The notes beneath the pieces are model-generated. The model was not told where the DNA came from. It did not search any database and was given only the letters and a program-made list of their open reading frames with translations. From Sanderia malayensis (lineage: Eukaryota > Cnidaria > Scyphozoa > Semaeostomeae > Pelagiidae): 64,000 nt of DNA. Shown piece after piece: positions 46,501 through 58,035 of the stretch. The stretch covers positions 1,240,001 through 1,304,000 of the forward strand of contig RQOL01000658.1 in the NCBI GenBank assembly GCA_013076295.1, written 5' to 3'. Both the position numbers and the translations under genes were made by a program. Positions within the stretch are counted from its first letter, which is position 1. Each line of letters begins with the position of its first letter.

Positions 46501-48793
46501 AAAAATGGAAACTGATTGTGGCCATTCGCGTTTGTGGTGGTCTTGTTAATTACGAATATTTGAAGGAAGTCGATCCGCATCCCTTACGCCGCCCAACTGT
46601 TGAAAGGTAATTATCTTGACTGTTCTGCATGACCAAATCTCTGGTTGTTACGCAAGCTATTGCTGCACTTGTCGAAACTTAGCTGATTGCCAGATATTTG
46701 GATATCTGCTCGCGCTTTCACATCTGTTATAAGCTATGCTACACACTATGCTATGCTAACGCTATACTATGCAATACTATTTCTTATTAGGCTGTACGCT
46801 AGTTAAACTATTCAAAATTATCTCTTCCATTATACTATACCTGATAGACGTTTCCTTTGCTAATTTTGTTTCTTTTTTATCTCACAGAGCAATTAGTTGC
46901 AACGCAAATGCTGGTCCTGCTCACGTGTCAATGGTTGCCGAATGGGAGCCTGCATGTGAAGACTGGTATGTACGACACGACACTTTTTAGCACGACACTA
47001 CCCTGGCACGACATGACACGACCCTGGCACGCCTGTTCATTTCACGCGTCGTACTAGCGTCGTGCTCGAGTAAAATACTCTGGCATGGCACATCACGGCG
47101 CTAGCACGACGTCTGAAACAGGCCTTACTGCTTACAACAGTTTCTTATACACTGCTGCGTTTTCTTTTTTCATTTTTTCCATTACCGTTGCTCTTTTATT
47201 TACGCAAACATAAATGCAACCTCTTCAGTTTCTCAGAGCCTTGCTAACTGAAGCAAATTGCTTTGAGGGTTGCAAAAGTCTTTTTGTCATTTGTGAGCAT
47301 GAAAATTTTATCTTTGGGATTACGTGTTTGTGGCACCCCCCTGATCTCGCGATTCTTCGTCTTAGGTGGCTTGCAAAGTACGGCCTAGGCCACGCCGTTG
47401 TAGACGAAAGCGTTAAATTGCTCGAGGAGGAATATTTCAACAGTCAGAAAGTAGCTTTGAGTGATTGTTTTGAGTTGCACACGAAAGAGGAAGAGGTAAT
47501 ATGCATCCAACATTTGTTATCCTTTACATGGCTTTTTACAAGGAACCTACATCAAGGCCTAGTTTTTAAAGATCCTTATTTTAGTACCTGTTTTGACCGA
47601 ATTGTATTGCCAAATGCAAATTGCCCATCGCAATCAAAGTGGGGTTTTCCAAAAAATTTCTTTCAGCGTTTTTTATACCAGAGTTGAAATAAGCAATACT
47701 TCTTTGTACTGATGACTCTTGGGCCTGGCTGTATTCTTACATTTTTCTTTAATTTCAAAGAATTCGAGCCTCATTCATTATTCTCATAGACTTTTCATTA
47801 AAACAGTGTCGCTTTATTATGGATTTATAAATAATTACAACAAATTTTTTCCAGCTTCAATATGAAGATCATTGGAAATGTCCAAATTGTAAAACAGAAC
47901 TGACAAAGACAAAAAAGAAATTGTGTCTATGGTCATTGCCAGATGTACTTGTTATTCATCTGAAAAGGTTTCAGCAGGTATGTTAAACGCACACCCCTTT
48001 TTCTCTTATTATTCACTAGTGCAGTGAAATGCAAATTCTGTTATTGCCATGGGAGACGACGAATTGATTATTTTCCTGCAGAGGCTCCGTTTACAGATTT
48101 CTCTTCTCTCCACCTGCGCAGTGGCTTGTTTGCACGCAGGCTATGTATTTTTATATCCTCAGTCCTCATTAGACTCACTACATTGCGTCCCTGTGCCTCA
48201 CTCGTTTTGCTCACTCGCTCGTTTAAGTTGAGCGAGTGTTGAGCGAGTTGCGAGCGAGGCACTGGGACGTAATGTAATGAGTCTAAGTCCTCATGTCGAA
48301 TCGGTTCTGTTGTTCTTTCTAGATCAATCACTTCAAAGGCAAGATATCTGCTGACGTATCATGTCCGCTTTACGGCCTAGACATGGGCGCGTATGTTGCC
48401 CCGAGAACGAAAGTTTCGCCGAGGCTCCTCCGCAGATACGCCAGTTCAAAGAAGCACATCTACTCCCTCCCACCCGAACCAGTCGATTGCATATATGATT
48501 TATTTGCCGCCTGTAATCACATTGGACCGTACATAACGAGCGGCCATTACACTGCTAATTGCAAAAACGTGGTAAACGGAAAGTGGTATTGTTTTGACGA
48601 TTCGGAAGTCACACCGCTCTCAGAGGAACAGGTCTGCACGAGAAGTGCCTATCTGTTGTTCTACCAAAAGCGTAACACCGTATCGAGATCGGTGTCCTCG
48701 TCCAGCCTCTCTTCCATTAGCAGTCATTGGTCGAATCAACTGAATCAAAGGACATTGGCAACACAGAACAGCGACGAAGATTGCCAGCGATGA
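40534..48793 (+). CDS. USP43: USP43/USP31-type deubiquitinase
   Basis: Exons 40534-40960, 41134-41576, 45223-45944, 46217-46328, 46497-46606, 46888-46965, 47366-47495, 47855-47977 and 48323-48793 keep frame and give about 871 aa. A Ser-rich, basic N-terminus ([18 protein letters not shown]) precedes the USP core. The catalytic Cys is in [32 protein letters not shown] is the conserved block after it. The catalytic His is in [12 protein letters not shown], with [11 protein letters not shown] behind it. Two CxxC pairs form the zinc finger ([22 protein letters not shown] and CPNCKTEL). A ubiquitin-like insert and a TTTT/AT-rich linker split the core, as in USP31 and USP43, which the sequence cannot separate. 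The family deubiquitinates signalling and cytoskeletal proteins. Intron 2 (3.6 kb) holds the TTAGGG satellite. Confidence 0.92.
43140..44140. repeat. Satellite of about 135-150 bp with telomere-like TTAGGG runs
   Basis: Seven to eight tandem units lie in intron 2 of the USP43-like gene. Each has gaggcattggccttaggg followed by two to six TTAGGG repeats, then gctacgttatgcggagga, then atgcgcagtagcgtcaatat and tactgcgcaggagcg, ending with tgacgtatgggtatccataat. The tgcgcagta ... tactgcgca pair is an inverted repeat. Confidence 0.9.
44915..45085. repeat. Two further units of the TTAGGG satellite
   Basis: About 0.8 kb after the main array, two units begin gtgtccatatggcttaggca / gtgtccatttggcttaggca with short ccctagggttagggt cores. 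They are more diverged. They end about 140 bp before the next exon. Confidence 0.85.
46930..47115. repeat. cacgacac-type degenerate repeat
   Basis: Starting at an exon end and running into the intron, motifs such as gtacgacacgacac, ggcacgacatgacacgac and ctagcgtcgtgctcg recur in both orientations. This looks like a degenerate satellite or MITE. Confidence 0.5.
48169..48286. mobile_element. 118-bp fold-back MITE with 7-bp target duplication
   Basis: The ends are TTAGACTCACTACATTGCGT and its near-perfect inverse. Almost the whole element is two inverted arms around a ten-base loop (tttaagttg). GTCCTCA flanks both sides (48162-48168 and 48287-48293). It lies 36 bp ahead of the last USP43-like exon, close to the likely branch point. 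Confidence 0.85.
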
Positions 48794-49886
48794 CGTCATA
48801 AGGTAGTTTTTCTGTTTTTATTCGTATTACTGTGTATGTTAGTGGCATTAGATTTGTGCAGCTATCTGTACCATACATGTATCTGTTTATTGCCATCTTT
48901 ACTGGAGTGAAACTTCATTTCACGGACACACACACAGCTAGCGCTCTGTTTATACAGGGAAGCTTGTGATAATACAGATGACCTATCCTGGAGTCACTGT
49001 AACTCGTCTTTATACAGCTGGCATTAGTTACTGTGCTGTCCTTGTCCCATGGCAGGCTCTACCATGCGTGAATTTTACTTTTAAAGCATGAAATGTCGAA
49101 AATATTTGATAACATTATTTTTTTGCTTTTATTCTTATTAATTTGAAATCGAATAAAAATTGGTAACTAGTGCTTATACGTGTATATATTTCCACAACGA
49201 ATCTATTTAACTTGATTTTATAGTTATAATAGCATGATCGTATCTTATTTATGTCAAGTTAATTTCCAGTATTTTTGTTTTACGGAACGAATATTTAATT
49301 GTATTCTTACAAGTAACAATGGGAATGATTACTCCTTCGCGTAGAACTTTGAACAAGGAGGAGTTTTTATTTAATCACGATCTGAAATCTGAAATTTCCA
49401 TTCTCCTATATTTTTCTAGTTTTATAGTGAGAATGAAACACAAGTTTAAAATTTTTTATGAGTGAGTTAAAATTAATAGAACGAAATAATACTAACCATT
49501 TGTATTTTTCGACTAATTGTATTTCCAGCATCAATACTTTTTATAGTAAGGAGCTCTTTTTAGGAGAAAATGGTAGAACGTTTTGTATAATTGTAGTTAT
49601 TTATAATTAATATCGTATTTCCTGGAGTCAAAAGTTGAAAATGAATGATAGAAATTTCATGAAGATGTGATATTTTGACGAATTTATCCCATAACATCGT
49701 AACAGATTCTTATTTAACGGAATTGCTAGATAATGATCCTTCGCCAGATAAATGAAGAATTTATGGGACGTTTTGTAGTTTGCTAATAGGTCCATTATAT
49801 CAAGGATCGACAGGGTCATAACATGATATTGTTACATGGCAACAATCAGTGTGTTGTCGTTACGTACCGCAAATTTCACAATGACG
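48794..49886. other. 3' flank of USP43-like gene and LRRC8-OTU gene
   Basis: This is a tail-to-tail gap. aataaa at about 49153 could be the poly(A) signal of the USP43-like gene. The stop codon of that gene overlaps a TGACGTCA palindrome (48791-48798). The rest is AT-rich with no gene seen. Confidence 0.4.
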
Positions 49887-51909
49887 TCACTTTCTGCCTC
49901 GTTTAAGGCCCATGACAGGCATTTCCATGGTGACATTGTCATCTCTATCCGCGTGTAAATCCGAATTCATGCTCTTCGTACTGTTCGAGACGTTCAGAGT
50001 ATTAATGCACCGCACCGCCGCGTTTCTCATGTCCGCGCGGAATCGCGAATCTGTCGCGTACAAGCGGCGCTTTGTTAAAATCGTTGGCCAATCCGCTTTA
50101 ACGGGCAGATTGTAGGTAGCGTGATAGAAGTGCGGGCTTATGAATGTTAGAAATCGCGTTGAGTTTGGTTCGGTTAGATTCGTTTGGTATTTCGGTTTAT
50201 ACGGCATGAATACTTCGTTGACTTTTTTGCGTGGATGACAATGAATAATGACAAGTCGTACTTGTAAGATACATGACGCCGCCATTAGCACATATTGCTT
50301 TCCAAACGTTGTGCCCAGTCTTAATTGTTTGACGTAGGCTTCGTAATCAGGTACGTCTGTATCTTTATCGATCAATGTTTTAAAGTAAATTGGATTTCTT
50401 TCGATTTCATCCGCGATTAATTCCCGCATCGATTTGCAAACATCAAAATTCACAACACCAAGACCATCTTGAACAAAGCGAATACAATCAAACAAGTGAT
50501 TGCTGTCCTGTGAATTCTCCGCCTCGTCCAAGCCCAACTGATCTGCAATCCAACGCACAAACGTTTTACTCTCTTCGAGATCACGCGTTTGCACGATCAT
50601 CTGTTTGCCGTGATCGACGGTGCCGCGCCGCTTATAATTGAACCGCTTGAACTTTTTCGCCTGACCCTTGATGCACGCTTTGACGGTCTCAAACATCACG
50701 TTGCCGTCGCGAATGTTCTTCTGCACGAGTAGGATGCATAGTTGGAAGTCCTTGAACCCTGGTAAACCGCCGTAGTATTCCGACGTTGAACCGAATATAT
50801 CCGCCATGTCGTTAGCGCCAAATAGGCCGCGTCGTATCATCCAAACGATCCCGTTCAGTGATAGCAACGTGACGCAAAACACGACGAAAACGTTAGCTAT
50901 CATCAAACCGTACAGGAACCATGCAGGTGATATATTACAACTGACGTCATCAAGCTCGATCCCGATGTTTGTCGTACCGAAATCGCATTTGAAATTCAAC
51001 GGGAACTGCCGCGCGAAATATATGGCGGTGAGAACGGATATGGTGCTACCCATACCAGCAATGCACGACGCTATTGTTTTAACTTTGTATACAGTTATGA
51101 TGTAGCTGTTCTCTGTGAGTAGGTACAGCAGTTTAACGTGAAGTACTTCGATTTTATCTTGGTTGTGCGAGTCGAAGGATAGCTCGGAAGCCATTTGAAA
51201 TGTGTTTGGGTTGCGGTAATATTTTGGTGTAATGTTGCACATCTTTTTAAAAATGCCGTAGAAAGCATCGAATTTTGAGAATATGGCTGGGTGCAGAAGC
51301 CATCCGTGGTGGATGCAGATCAACAGCAGCCATTGAAAAAATATCGCGTATGGATAGTGCACGAGCAGGCGACCAGTGAATGTGTAGGAGCATTTTGAAT
51401 TCAGGTATTTTATCTGATAAGGAACAAGAAATTTTGATTTGGGTATATTCTCGTAGCTATTAATTGTTGGGTTGAGCAGATAGAGCTTCGACAAGTCGAC
51501 TACCTTTATATTACTAAATTGCTCAATAAGAAATTGTATGTCTTCCTTGATTTTGATTTGCTGTTTTGCTTGCTTAAAATTTGACTCTCGATTACTCGAA
51601 ACTTCCAAACACCAAGTGTAATACCTATGCACTTTTTATTTCACCTTGGTGTTCAACTTGTCGATGCTCAACTTCAATTAATAATTTACTGATATATAAA
51701 GTATATTAAACCTGTGCCCATGAATACGTCTTTTCAATGCCAATGCAAATTAGTCCTTGTTGGTCGCTGAGTGTAACTTTGGCGAAGGCGATTAACGTTA
51801 GAATCATTATTCCGAAATTGAGGTAATCGATGACCAAATCCCACCATGGCTTGAAGAAGTGAACTGATGGACAATCGCCGCTTGAATAGAGCTCGGAAAG
51901 TGCAAACAT
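49887..51909 (-). CDS. LRRC8/pannexin-like channel fused to an OTU-like domain
   Basis: Exon 1 (51728-51909) and exon 2 (49887-51624) join in frame through an AC|GTATTC donor, giving about 639 aa. A downstream donor (CAG|GTTTAA) is possible but out of frame. The N-terminus FFKPWWDLVIDYLNFGIMI is the LRRC8 signature before TM1 (about 26-45). TM2 is at about 150-170, TM3 about 242-265 and TM4 about 296-323. Extracellular Cys55, 66, 139, 274 and 290 resemble the LRRC8 pattern. After TM4 the LRRC8 linker similarity continues (GGLPGFKDFQLCILL), but no leucine-rich repeats follow. Instead, residues about 420-568 resemble an OTU protease: DSNHLFDCI replaces the usual DGNCLF, and PHFYHATY fits the His end. 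The catalytic Cys is thus His437. It is presumably a plasma-membrane channel subunit. Confidence 0.82.
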
Positions 51910-52250
51910 CTTTGAATGTAGGTGTTACTAGAATTTTATTATTGTTTCTTATTCTGTTTTATTACAGTTTTAACAAAAATAGTATTTTGTTCATGATGAC
52001 GCGATGTATTTTCTCGGCTTTCCCGCTAAACATCGACGACAAACCTCGTTCTGAAGTATTTGTTATTGTTGTTGCTGTTGTCGTCACTTAAGTTCAGGCG
52101 TAAGTGGAAGCAAATAATGACACTGCAACCTCATACTTATGATCTGAATAACTGGTAAATATAACGTTTTGAGCATTTACTTTTCAAAAACAAATGCTTA
52201 CATGTTTTTTGTGTTAAATCAAATTTTGTTTGATGTATTTTTCACAGAAA
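51910..52250. promoter_or_regulatory. Divergent promoter region LRRC8-OTU / AVL9
   Basis: About 340 bp separates opposite start codons. An acceptor-like ttttcacag just before the AVL9 ATG suggests a 5' UTR intron for AVL9. No TATA box is obvious. Confidence 0.4.
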
Positions 52251-55200
52251 ATGAACGAGGACGTAAATTTGAATGACTCCCCTGTACTCCACATTTTAGT
52301 TGTTGGATTTCATCATCAATTAGGTTCAGAAGTAAGAAAAAAAGTTTGTTTAATCATTAATTAAACTAAGAATGTCCATATTAGGGCTTCATAGCTCATT
52401 ATTTTCCATGAGACTTCTGAAACAGATTTTATTTTCTTATAACGCCCCTCGTTTACCAGTTACGTTTTTCATTCATAGGTTCAATTTGTTTATCCAGAGT
52501 TTCCATTCAAGAATGCAGAGAAAAGCTTGCCGATTCCATGGAAGCCTCTCTTACACCTTGCTCTACCAGATGGAGCCCATAATTTTGAAGATGGTTTGGC
52601 ATAGTTTTTTCTATTTTATAAGACATAAATTTAGCACAAATCAAAATTTCAGAGAAAATATTCCCAATTTCTGCAACACAAGCGATATAACTGGAGTTGT
52701 TAACAGTTTTTTCTTTAATTACAGATTATGTATTTTTTAAACTTCCCTGCATAGAGGCCAGTCATATGACAAGATCAGGAAATGTGTTTGGTGTTGCATG
52801 CTTTCAACAGATTGCTAGTAAAGTATGTAAGTTTTAACAATAGATATGTAACAATTAGTGCCAAGAATAGCAAAATATACATATATACATGTTGCTCTGC
52901 TTTTTATTTGATATTTTTCACTTTTAATACAATTTCCTAATGCAATTATAGGATTTAAAAGTGAAGGAAGATGATGTTACAAGAGCATTTGTGCAAAAAA
53001 GTGTTGTAATCATTTCAAAAATGGTAAGTGTTTGTGTTGTGTCAAGTCATTGATTCATACATATTTTCTTTATTTGCAGTTAAAATGATTATGAATTTTT
53101 TTCACAGCCATTATTTGGTTTCATAGTTTCAAAGTTGTCACTTGTTACACAAGCTTATTTCAGTGAGAAAGATTTCTCACAAACCACAATCCTAAAGGTA
53201 TCAATGAGGTTATAAAGAAATATTCTTGTTGTTTTAGCAGATATATGTCCATTTTTCCTGTCTTTGTTGACTAGCTTCACCCTTTTTCTTATATAGGATA
53301 CCTTTAAAGGACTTAATCAATCACTTTTGTCAACAAAACCAAGCAATGCTGTCATTCACATTGGTATAAAATTAAATTAGTGTTTGTTGATTAAACAGCA
53401 ATGTTATTTAATTTTTTGTCTCCAGAAGCAAATTCATATTGACTATTAATTATCAAGATTATATACCATCTTGATAACATATATTATCTTCTCTTATATT
53501 ATCATGTCATTATACATGTTATCCGTAGGACTTTCATTGAAGGAGCTTGTCATGAAGTTTCAGGAGAAGGTAATACATACTACTTAAAGAAAATTTATCC
53601 AATTATGTGTAGCTTTTGTTTTTTAATTTTATTCTTTGTGATATTCTCATAAACCAAATGGTTGTGTATTATTTGTTTCATTCTCCTTGGTTTCAGATTC
53701 TGATACTCTTCAAATTATTGATGTTGGAGCATAAGGTATAGGCTAGTGATTGTCTTAAATTCCTGTCAAGCTTATCTGGTTTTGATTGCACTCTTAAAAT
53801 GCTCTTTTTAATCTAGTTGAAAATTCGAAGTATATGAAGTGAACTATATTTGAATTTTAGGTTGTAATGTGGGGTTCCTCTGCTGGATTAGTTTCAAAAT
53901 CCATTCTCTCATTGTTGTCGCTTTTTCCAGGTAAATCATCCGTTTTTTTCCATGTTTGTGTAGGAATTTCGAGTGTGTTTTTACCAAGCTGCGTGTCTCA
54001 ACCTCTCTGGACTATCCTTGGTATGTTTCAAAGTTGTGCGTGCAGAGACATGGAGCCAGACAGAGAAATGATGTTGTTTTTGCTCTGTATTTGATTTGAC
54101 TGGCTTACTGATTGACTCACCGACTGAACTGAGAATCATATACGCTTATATACATTTTTGAATATGATATCTCGTGATATCACAACAGATATTTTTCCAT
54201 ACAGCACAAGATATACCTTACGTTGTAACCTCTGCTTAGATTAGTCTTGTGCTATTCAGTTGTCCATCTGTGTACAGCGGCGTCGTACTACTATAAATTG
54301 CAAGGTCTCCCCACTTTTTCAAAGGATCTCCCGTACAATGCATTGAGACATGTACGCTAGCAGCAATGATAAGAAATATTGGCAGCTTTCTAATTTGAAG
54401 TCGTTTTGTTTTTGTTACTTGGATACAGATTTGCTCAAGACGGACATAGAGGAAACTTTCGAAGCTGATAAGGAAGTAAGTGACAAAGGAATTTTCAGGC
54501 TTTGTACAATGTGACTTTTTGAAATCAAATCTGACAAATGCGACCTTGTCAACAGGGCAATCATACACCTAAAGATGAATATGGTCTACCTATGGATTTA
54601 TTTGACGAAGTATGCATTAATTTGTTATCTGTTTTAGACATGAATCTACACCTATCTTGCAAAGCTTTAGATCTATTGATCTTTCCTGCACTATAATTAA
54701 AGAGTATTGCATTTTTCTTTCAAATAGGAATATGTTTTTCACCCTTACCTATCTCTGCAACAAATGCATGCTTTGAAGTCGGAGACTGTGAAAGGATACC
54801 TCATTGGTGCCTCCAATATCCTCTACAGGCACCAAAATCAAGTTCAGTGGGACTGTTTTGTCGATGTACGTCTTATGTTTATTTAATTCTTTTTCATTTA
54901 TTCACTTTTTATCGTCATTTCTAACGACCTTTCTTTAAATGCTCAGAGCATTTCTTTACCGTTAAGGCATTTTATGATTTGTCTTGCAGTTGGAAACATC
55001 TGAAATAACAATCACAGATTCTTCCCTGTTTGAGGCAGTTTCCTTGACAACTGAAGATTTGCGATTTACGAATTTTATTTTATCAACCGTTGACGAATTT
55101 GACGATGAGTCTGGAATAGGTAGGAAATAATTTATTTTCTTCTTCAAATTTATGCTCTCCTGCATTTAAACCCTGCCTTTTCTGTCTTTCTTCCATTGCA

Positions 55201-57429
55201 TGCCTCTCCGTTTCATCTTTTTCTTTTTAACCTTTCCTGTTCTGTTCCGTCGTTTCTTTGATGTTCTTTTTTTTCTTCATTCTTATCTTATTCAATTCCT
55301 TTGCTTCCATTTCATTTTCTCTTCTTAATTTTATTTGTCTCCGTCTTCTTCTTTGCTAAGTTCTCAATCTATTTTGTTTCTTTTCTTTCTTATGTTCTTC
55401 TCTTTTGTCATTTTTGCTTGTTTCCTCCATAATCTTCTTCCTCCTACTTTAGCGTTTTACTACTAGTAATATTACTACTACTACTACTACTATTACCATT
55501 ATTACCACTACTACCACTATTACTACTATTACTACTACTAGTACCACTACTATTGCTACTATAATGCCACTACTACTTCTATTACCACCACCACCACTTC
55601 TACTACAAGTATCATTCTTCTTTCTAACATTTCTCTACTTAATTTTTCATGCATGACAGATACGTATTTCCTTTGACAATATTCATTCAATGTTCTTTCA
55701 GCTTGGGATGGTAGTGATGACTGGATAAGAATCCAATTCAAATATTACATTCTCTGCTTGCTTTCCAGTGTTGCACCCGAAAAGGGTAAGACCCTTCTTA
55801 GTTCCACTTACTACGCCTTCGACCGTAGCCACAAATTCCTCACACTCAATTGTATTGTGTTATTTCCAAGGTAATTTCAGTCACATCAACAGGCAATTCA
55901 ACGAGAAGTTCATTTCACGTTGGAAGACAGCAAAAAATTTCAAAACGTGGTGCAGAACGAGGCACCCCGGATTGGAAGATATACATTTGGGGTATGCTGC
56001 ACACTCGCTTCAAAATTTAATTTCCTGCATTGTACAATATAGTGCTGTCGAACTTCTATAAAAATTTTCCTGTTGGATTCCGCAATGTTTCCCACTATGC
56101 TTAAGATATTTTTACTGCATGTCCTTGCCAGCGTTTTTAAGCCATTCACCCTTGTGTCTTGGACATCGTTTTGAGGCTTGACTATACATACTTCTCAAGA
56201 TAGCCATGTGTGATTTCCTGCAAAGATATAGATGATTAACCATTCTATCAGTTGATTCTAATTCTTTTAGCATATTTTTTGCAGACACCCTTTTGAAGGC
56301 AGTTTGACTATCTCAGATATCCGTCTTCGAATGAGAAGGTTTGTTCTAATTTCGACTATTTTTATTTTTTTTAATTCCTGGTGCGTAGCGAAGCGTCTGT
56401 GTTAGGGGTGCGGTTACATTACGCGAAATTGTCATGTTCATCTGCGAGTAACTAAATTGTCATGTTCATCTGCGAGTAACTAAATTGTCATGTTCATCTG
56501 CGAGTAACTAAATTGTCATGTTCATCTGCGAGTAACTAAATTGTCATGCTCATTTGCGACACATGTCTTTATGGATTGGTATCATATCATGTGAACTTTT
56601 CGCTTTGTTTACTTTTCAGTCGCCTTGGTTCTGTCACATTGTCAGATGAATCACGGGAAAAAATCGGTGCAGCTGTTCAAAAGACAGGACAAGCAGTCGG
56701 TGAGTCATACCGTCTTCTTCATTTCTTTTCGTTCTTCTTATGTTTCTAACATTTTTCTAACATTGCGAAGATTAGATGGCAGTCTGGCTAATCTGAGGCC
56801 TGCTGCGAAGGCGCAGGTTCCGATAGAGCGTCGAGATATAATCAAATGCTTGTGCATTGTTATCAACAAGCTCTTCTATATTGGGTTCCTCGAGTCCCTT
56901 AAAGCTTCGACCACTATTTTAAGATGCTTGCGGTGGATTCTATCTTTATCGAATTTTTAAAGGATTGACAAATTTAGTTAGATAGGACAGGACAGGGTTT
57001 TGAGATGGAGAAAATCTCATCATCTATCTTTCACAACATGTGCGTATCGAACTGAGGGACCAATCTGTTTGGTGTAGACAGGAGTTTTGTTGTGTTCTAA
57101 GCGGCACGCCAGATTAGTGCATGACATTGTAAGACGTTCGTTACCACAATGTATTGCGTCCAATGTAACAATGCCTTACCAGAATTGAATTGTAGTAAAT
57201 GACACTTGTTTTGTTAGGCATGGCCCTGAGTTCTGCGAAAACAGCTCTGACTTCTTGGAAGGGTTGGCTTACTGGCATCGTGCAGGAGATTAATGACGAA
57301 ATGAGTGCCAATTCCAAAAATATCGAGTTCGTAAACAGCAACGAACAAGAAGTAAGTCCATCCAGTCCCAGCAAAGAGTTGTCTCATGGAATGTCCATTT
57401 CCGAAGACGAACGCACGGGCAAACGATAG
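52251..57429 (+). CDS. AVL9: AVL9 homologue (DENN-like late secretory factor)
   Basis: Eighteen exons keep frame: 52251-52331, 52479-52593, 52725-52822, 52952-53023, 53108-53197, 53297-53363, 53529-53569, 53697-53735, 53861-53930, 54429-54475, 54556-54609, 54728-54865, 54990-55119, 55702-55785, 55871-55991, 56285-56338, 56620-56699, 57218-57429; 530 aa. The start VLHILVVGFHHQLGSE and LALPDGAHNFED match the AVL9 head. FHPYLSLQQMHALKSETVKG and GASNILYRHQNQ match the second conserved block, and SSAKTALTSWKGW the tail. AVL9 is a DENN-related protein in Golgi-to-surface transport and cell migration. It is shorter than human AVL9 (about 650) because the variable linker after SLFP is nearly absent. 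Confidence 0.93.
55180..55450. repeat. Polypyrimidine-rich intron stretch
   Basis: Long run of C/T-rich sequence (ttcttcttcctcctac, tttctttctt) in an AVL9 intron, leading into a trinucleotide array. Confidence 0.6.
55455..55612. repeat. ACT/ATT trinucleotide microsatellite
   Basis: Interrupted array of actactact, attaccact and accaccacc units, about 155 bp, within an AVL9 intron. Confidence 0.9.
56426..56560. repeat. 28-bp tandem repeat
   Basis: Four nearly identical copies and a partial fifth of a 28-bp unit built around gtcatgttcatctgcgagta, within an AVL9 intron about 60 bp before an exon. Near-identity suggests recent expansion. Confidence 0.9.
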
Positions 57430-58035
57430 ACACTAAAGGTTTTTAATAATTATAATAGTTAAACTTCACTGTCTCAACTATAATAAGGGACAAAAGTTCT
57501 CGGGACCAAGGGCGGCGCCACGGGGTGGACTGGGGGGGCGTGTCCATCCCAAATTGTTAAAAAATCGAGTTTGTGATTTGCTTAAATTCGATGGGTTCGT
57601 TAACGTTCATCGTTTTGCTCTCCATTTATTGTTTCATCTCTGCCAAAATCAGGATAATAACTTAAATTCGAAAGGTCGTTTTCTGGCATTCTAAAGGGCG
57701 TGGTCTCAACAAAAAGTTTTCTTCCCACCTTGTCCCCCCCTTGTCCCCCCACTTCGTGATGTCTTGCGCTGCCAAGGGTGCGTGCAAAATTGCCAATATC
57801 GTTACTGTCCCAGGACTTTTTTCGCCAATTGTACCTTTAATTATAACCTTTTAATAGATGCCTTCAATCACACTGGATTTACAAAAGGTGGGACTAAATA
57901 AGGTTGTTGCCCAAATACATATCTGCAGATGTAATTTGATCTGATTTAATTTGTGAAACAGTAAACAACTTTACTTCTCCACAGATAAATACTTTATTGA
58001 AATGAATAAGTTAAAAATCAACATAGTGTAAAAAT
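57430..58035. other. AVL9/TBCC convergent 3' ends
   Basis: This holds both presumed 3' UTRs. A G/C-rich stretch (57508-57545 and 57733-57755) with ccccccttgtccccccac looks like an old repeat. No gene is seen. Confidence 0.4.
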
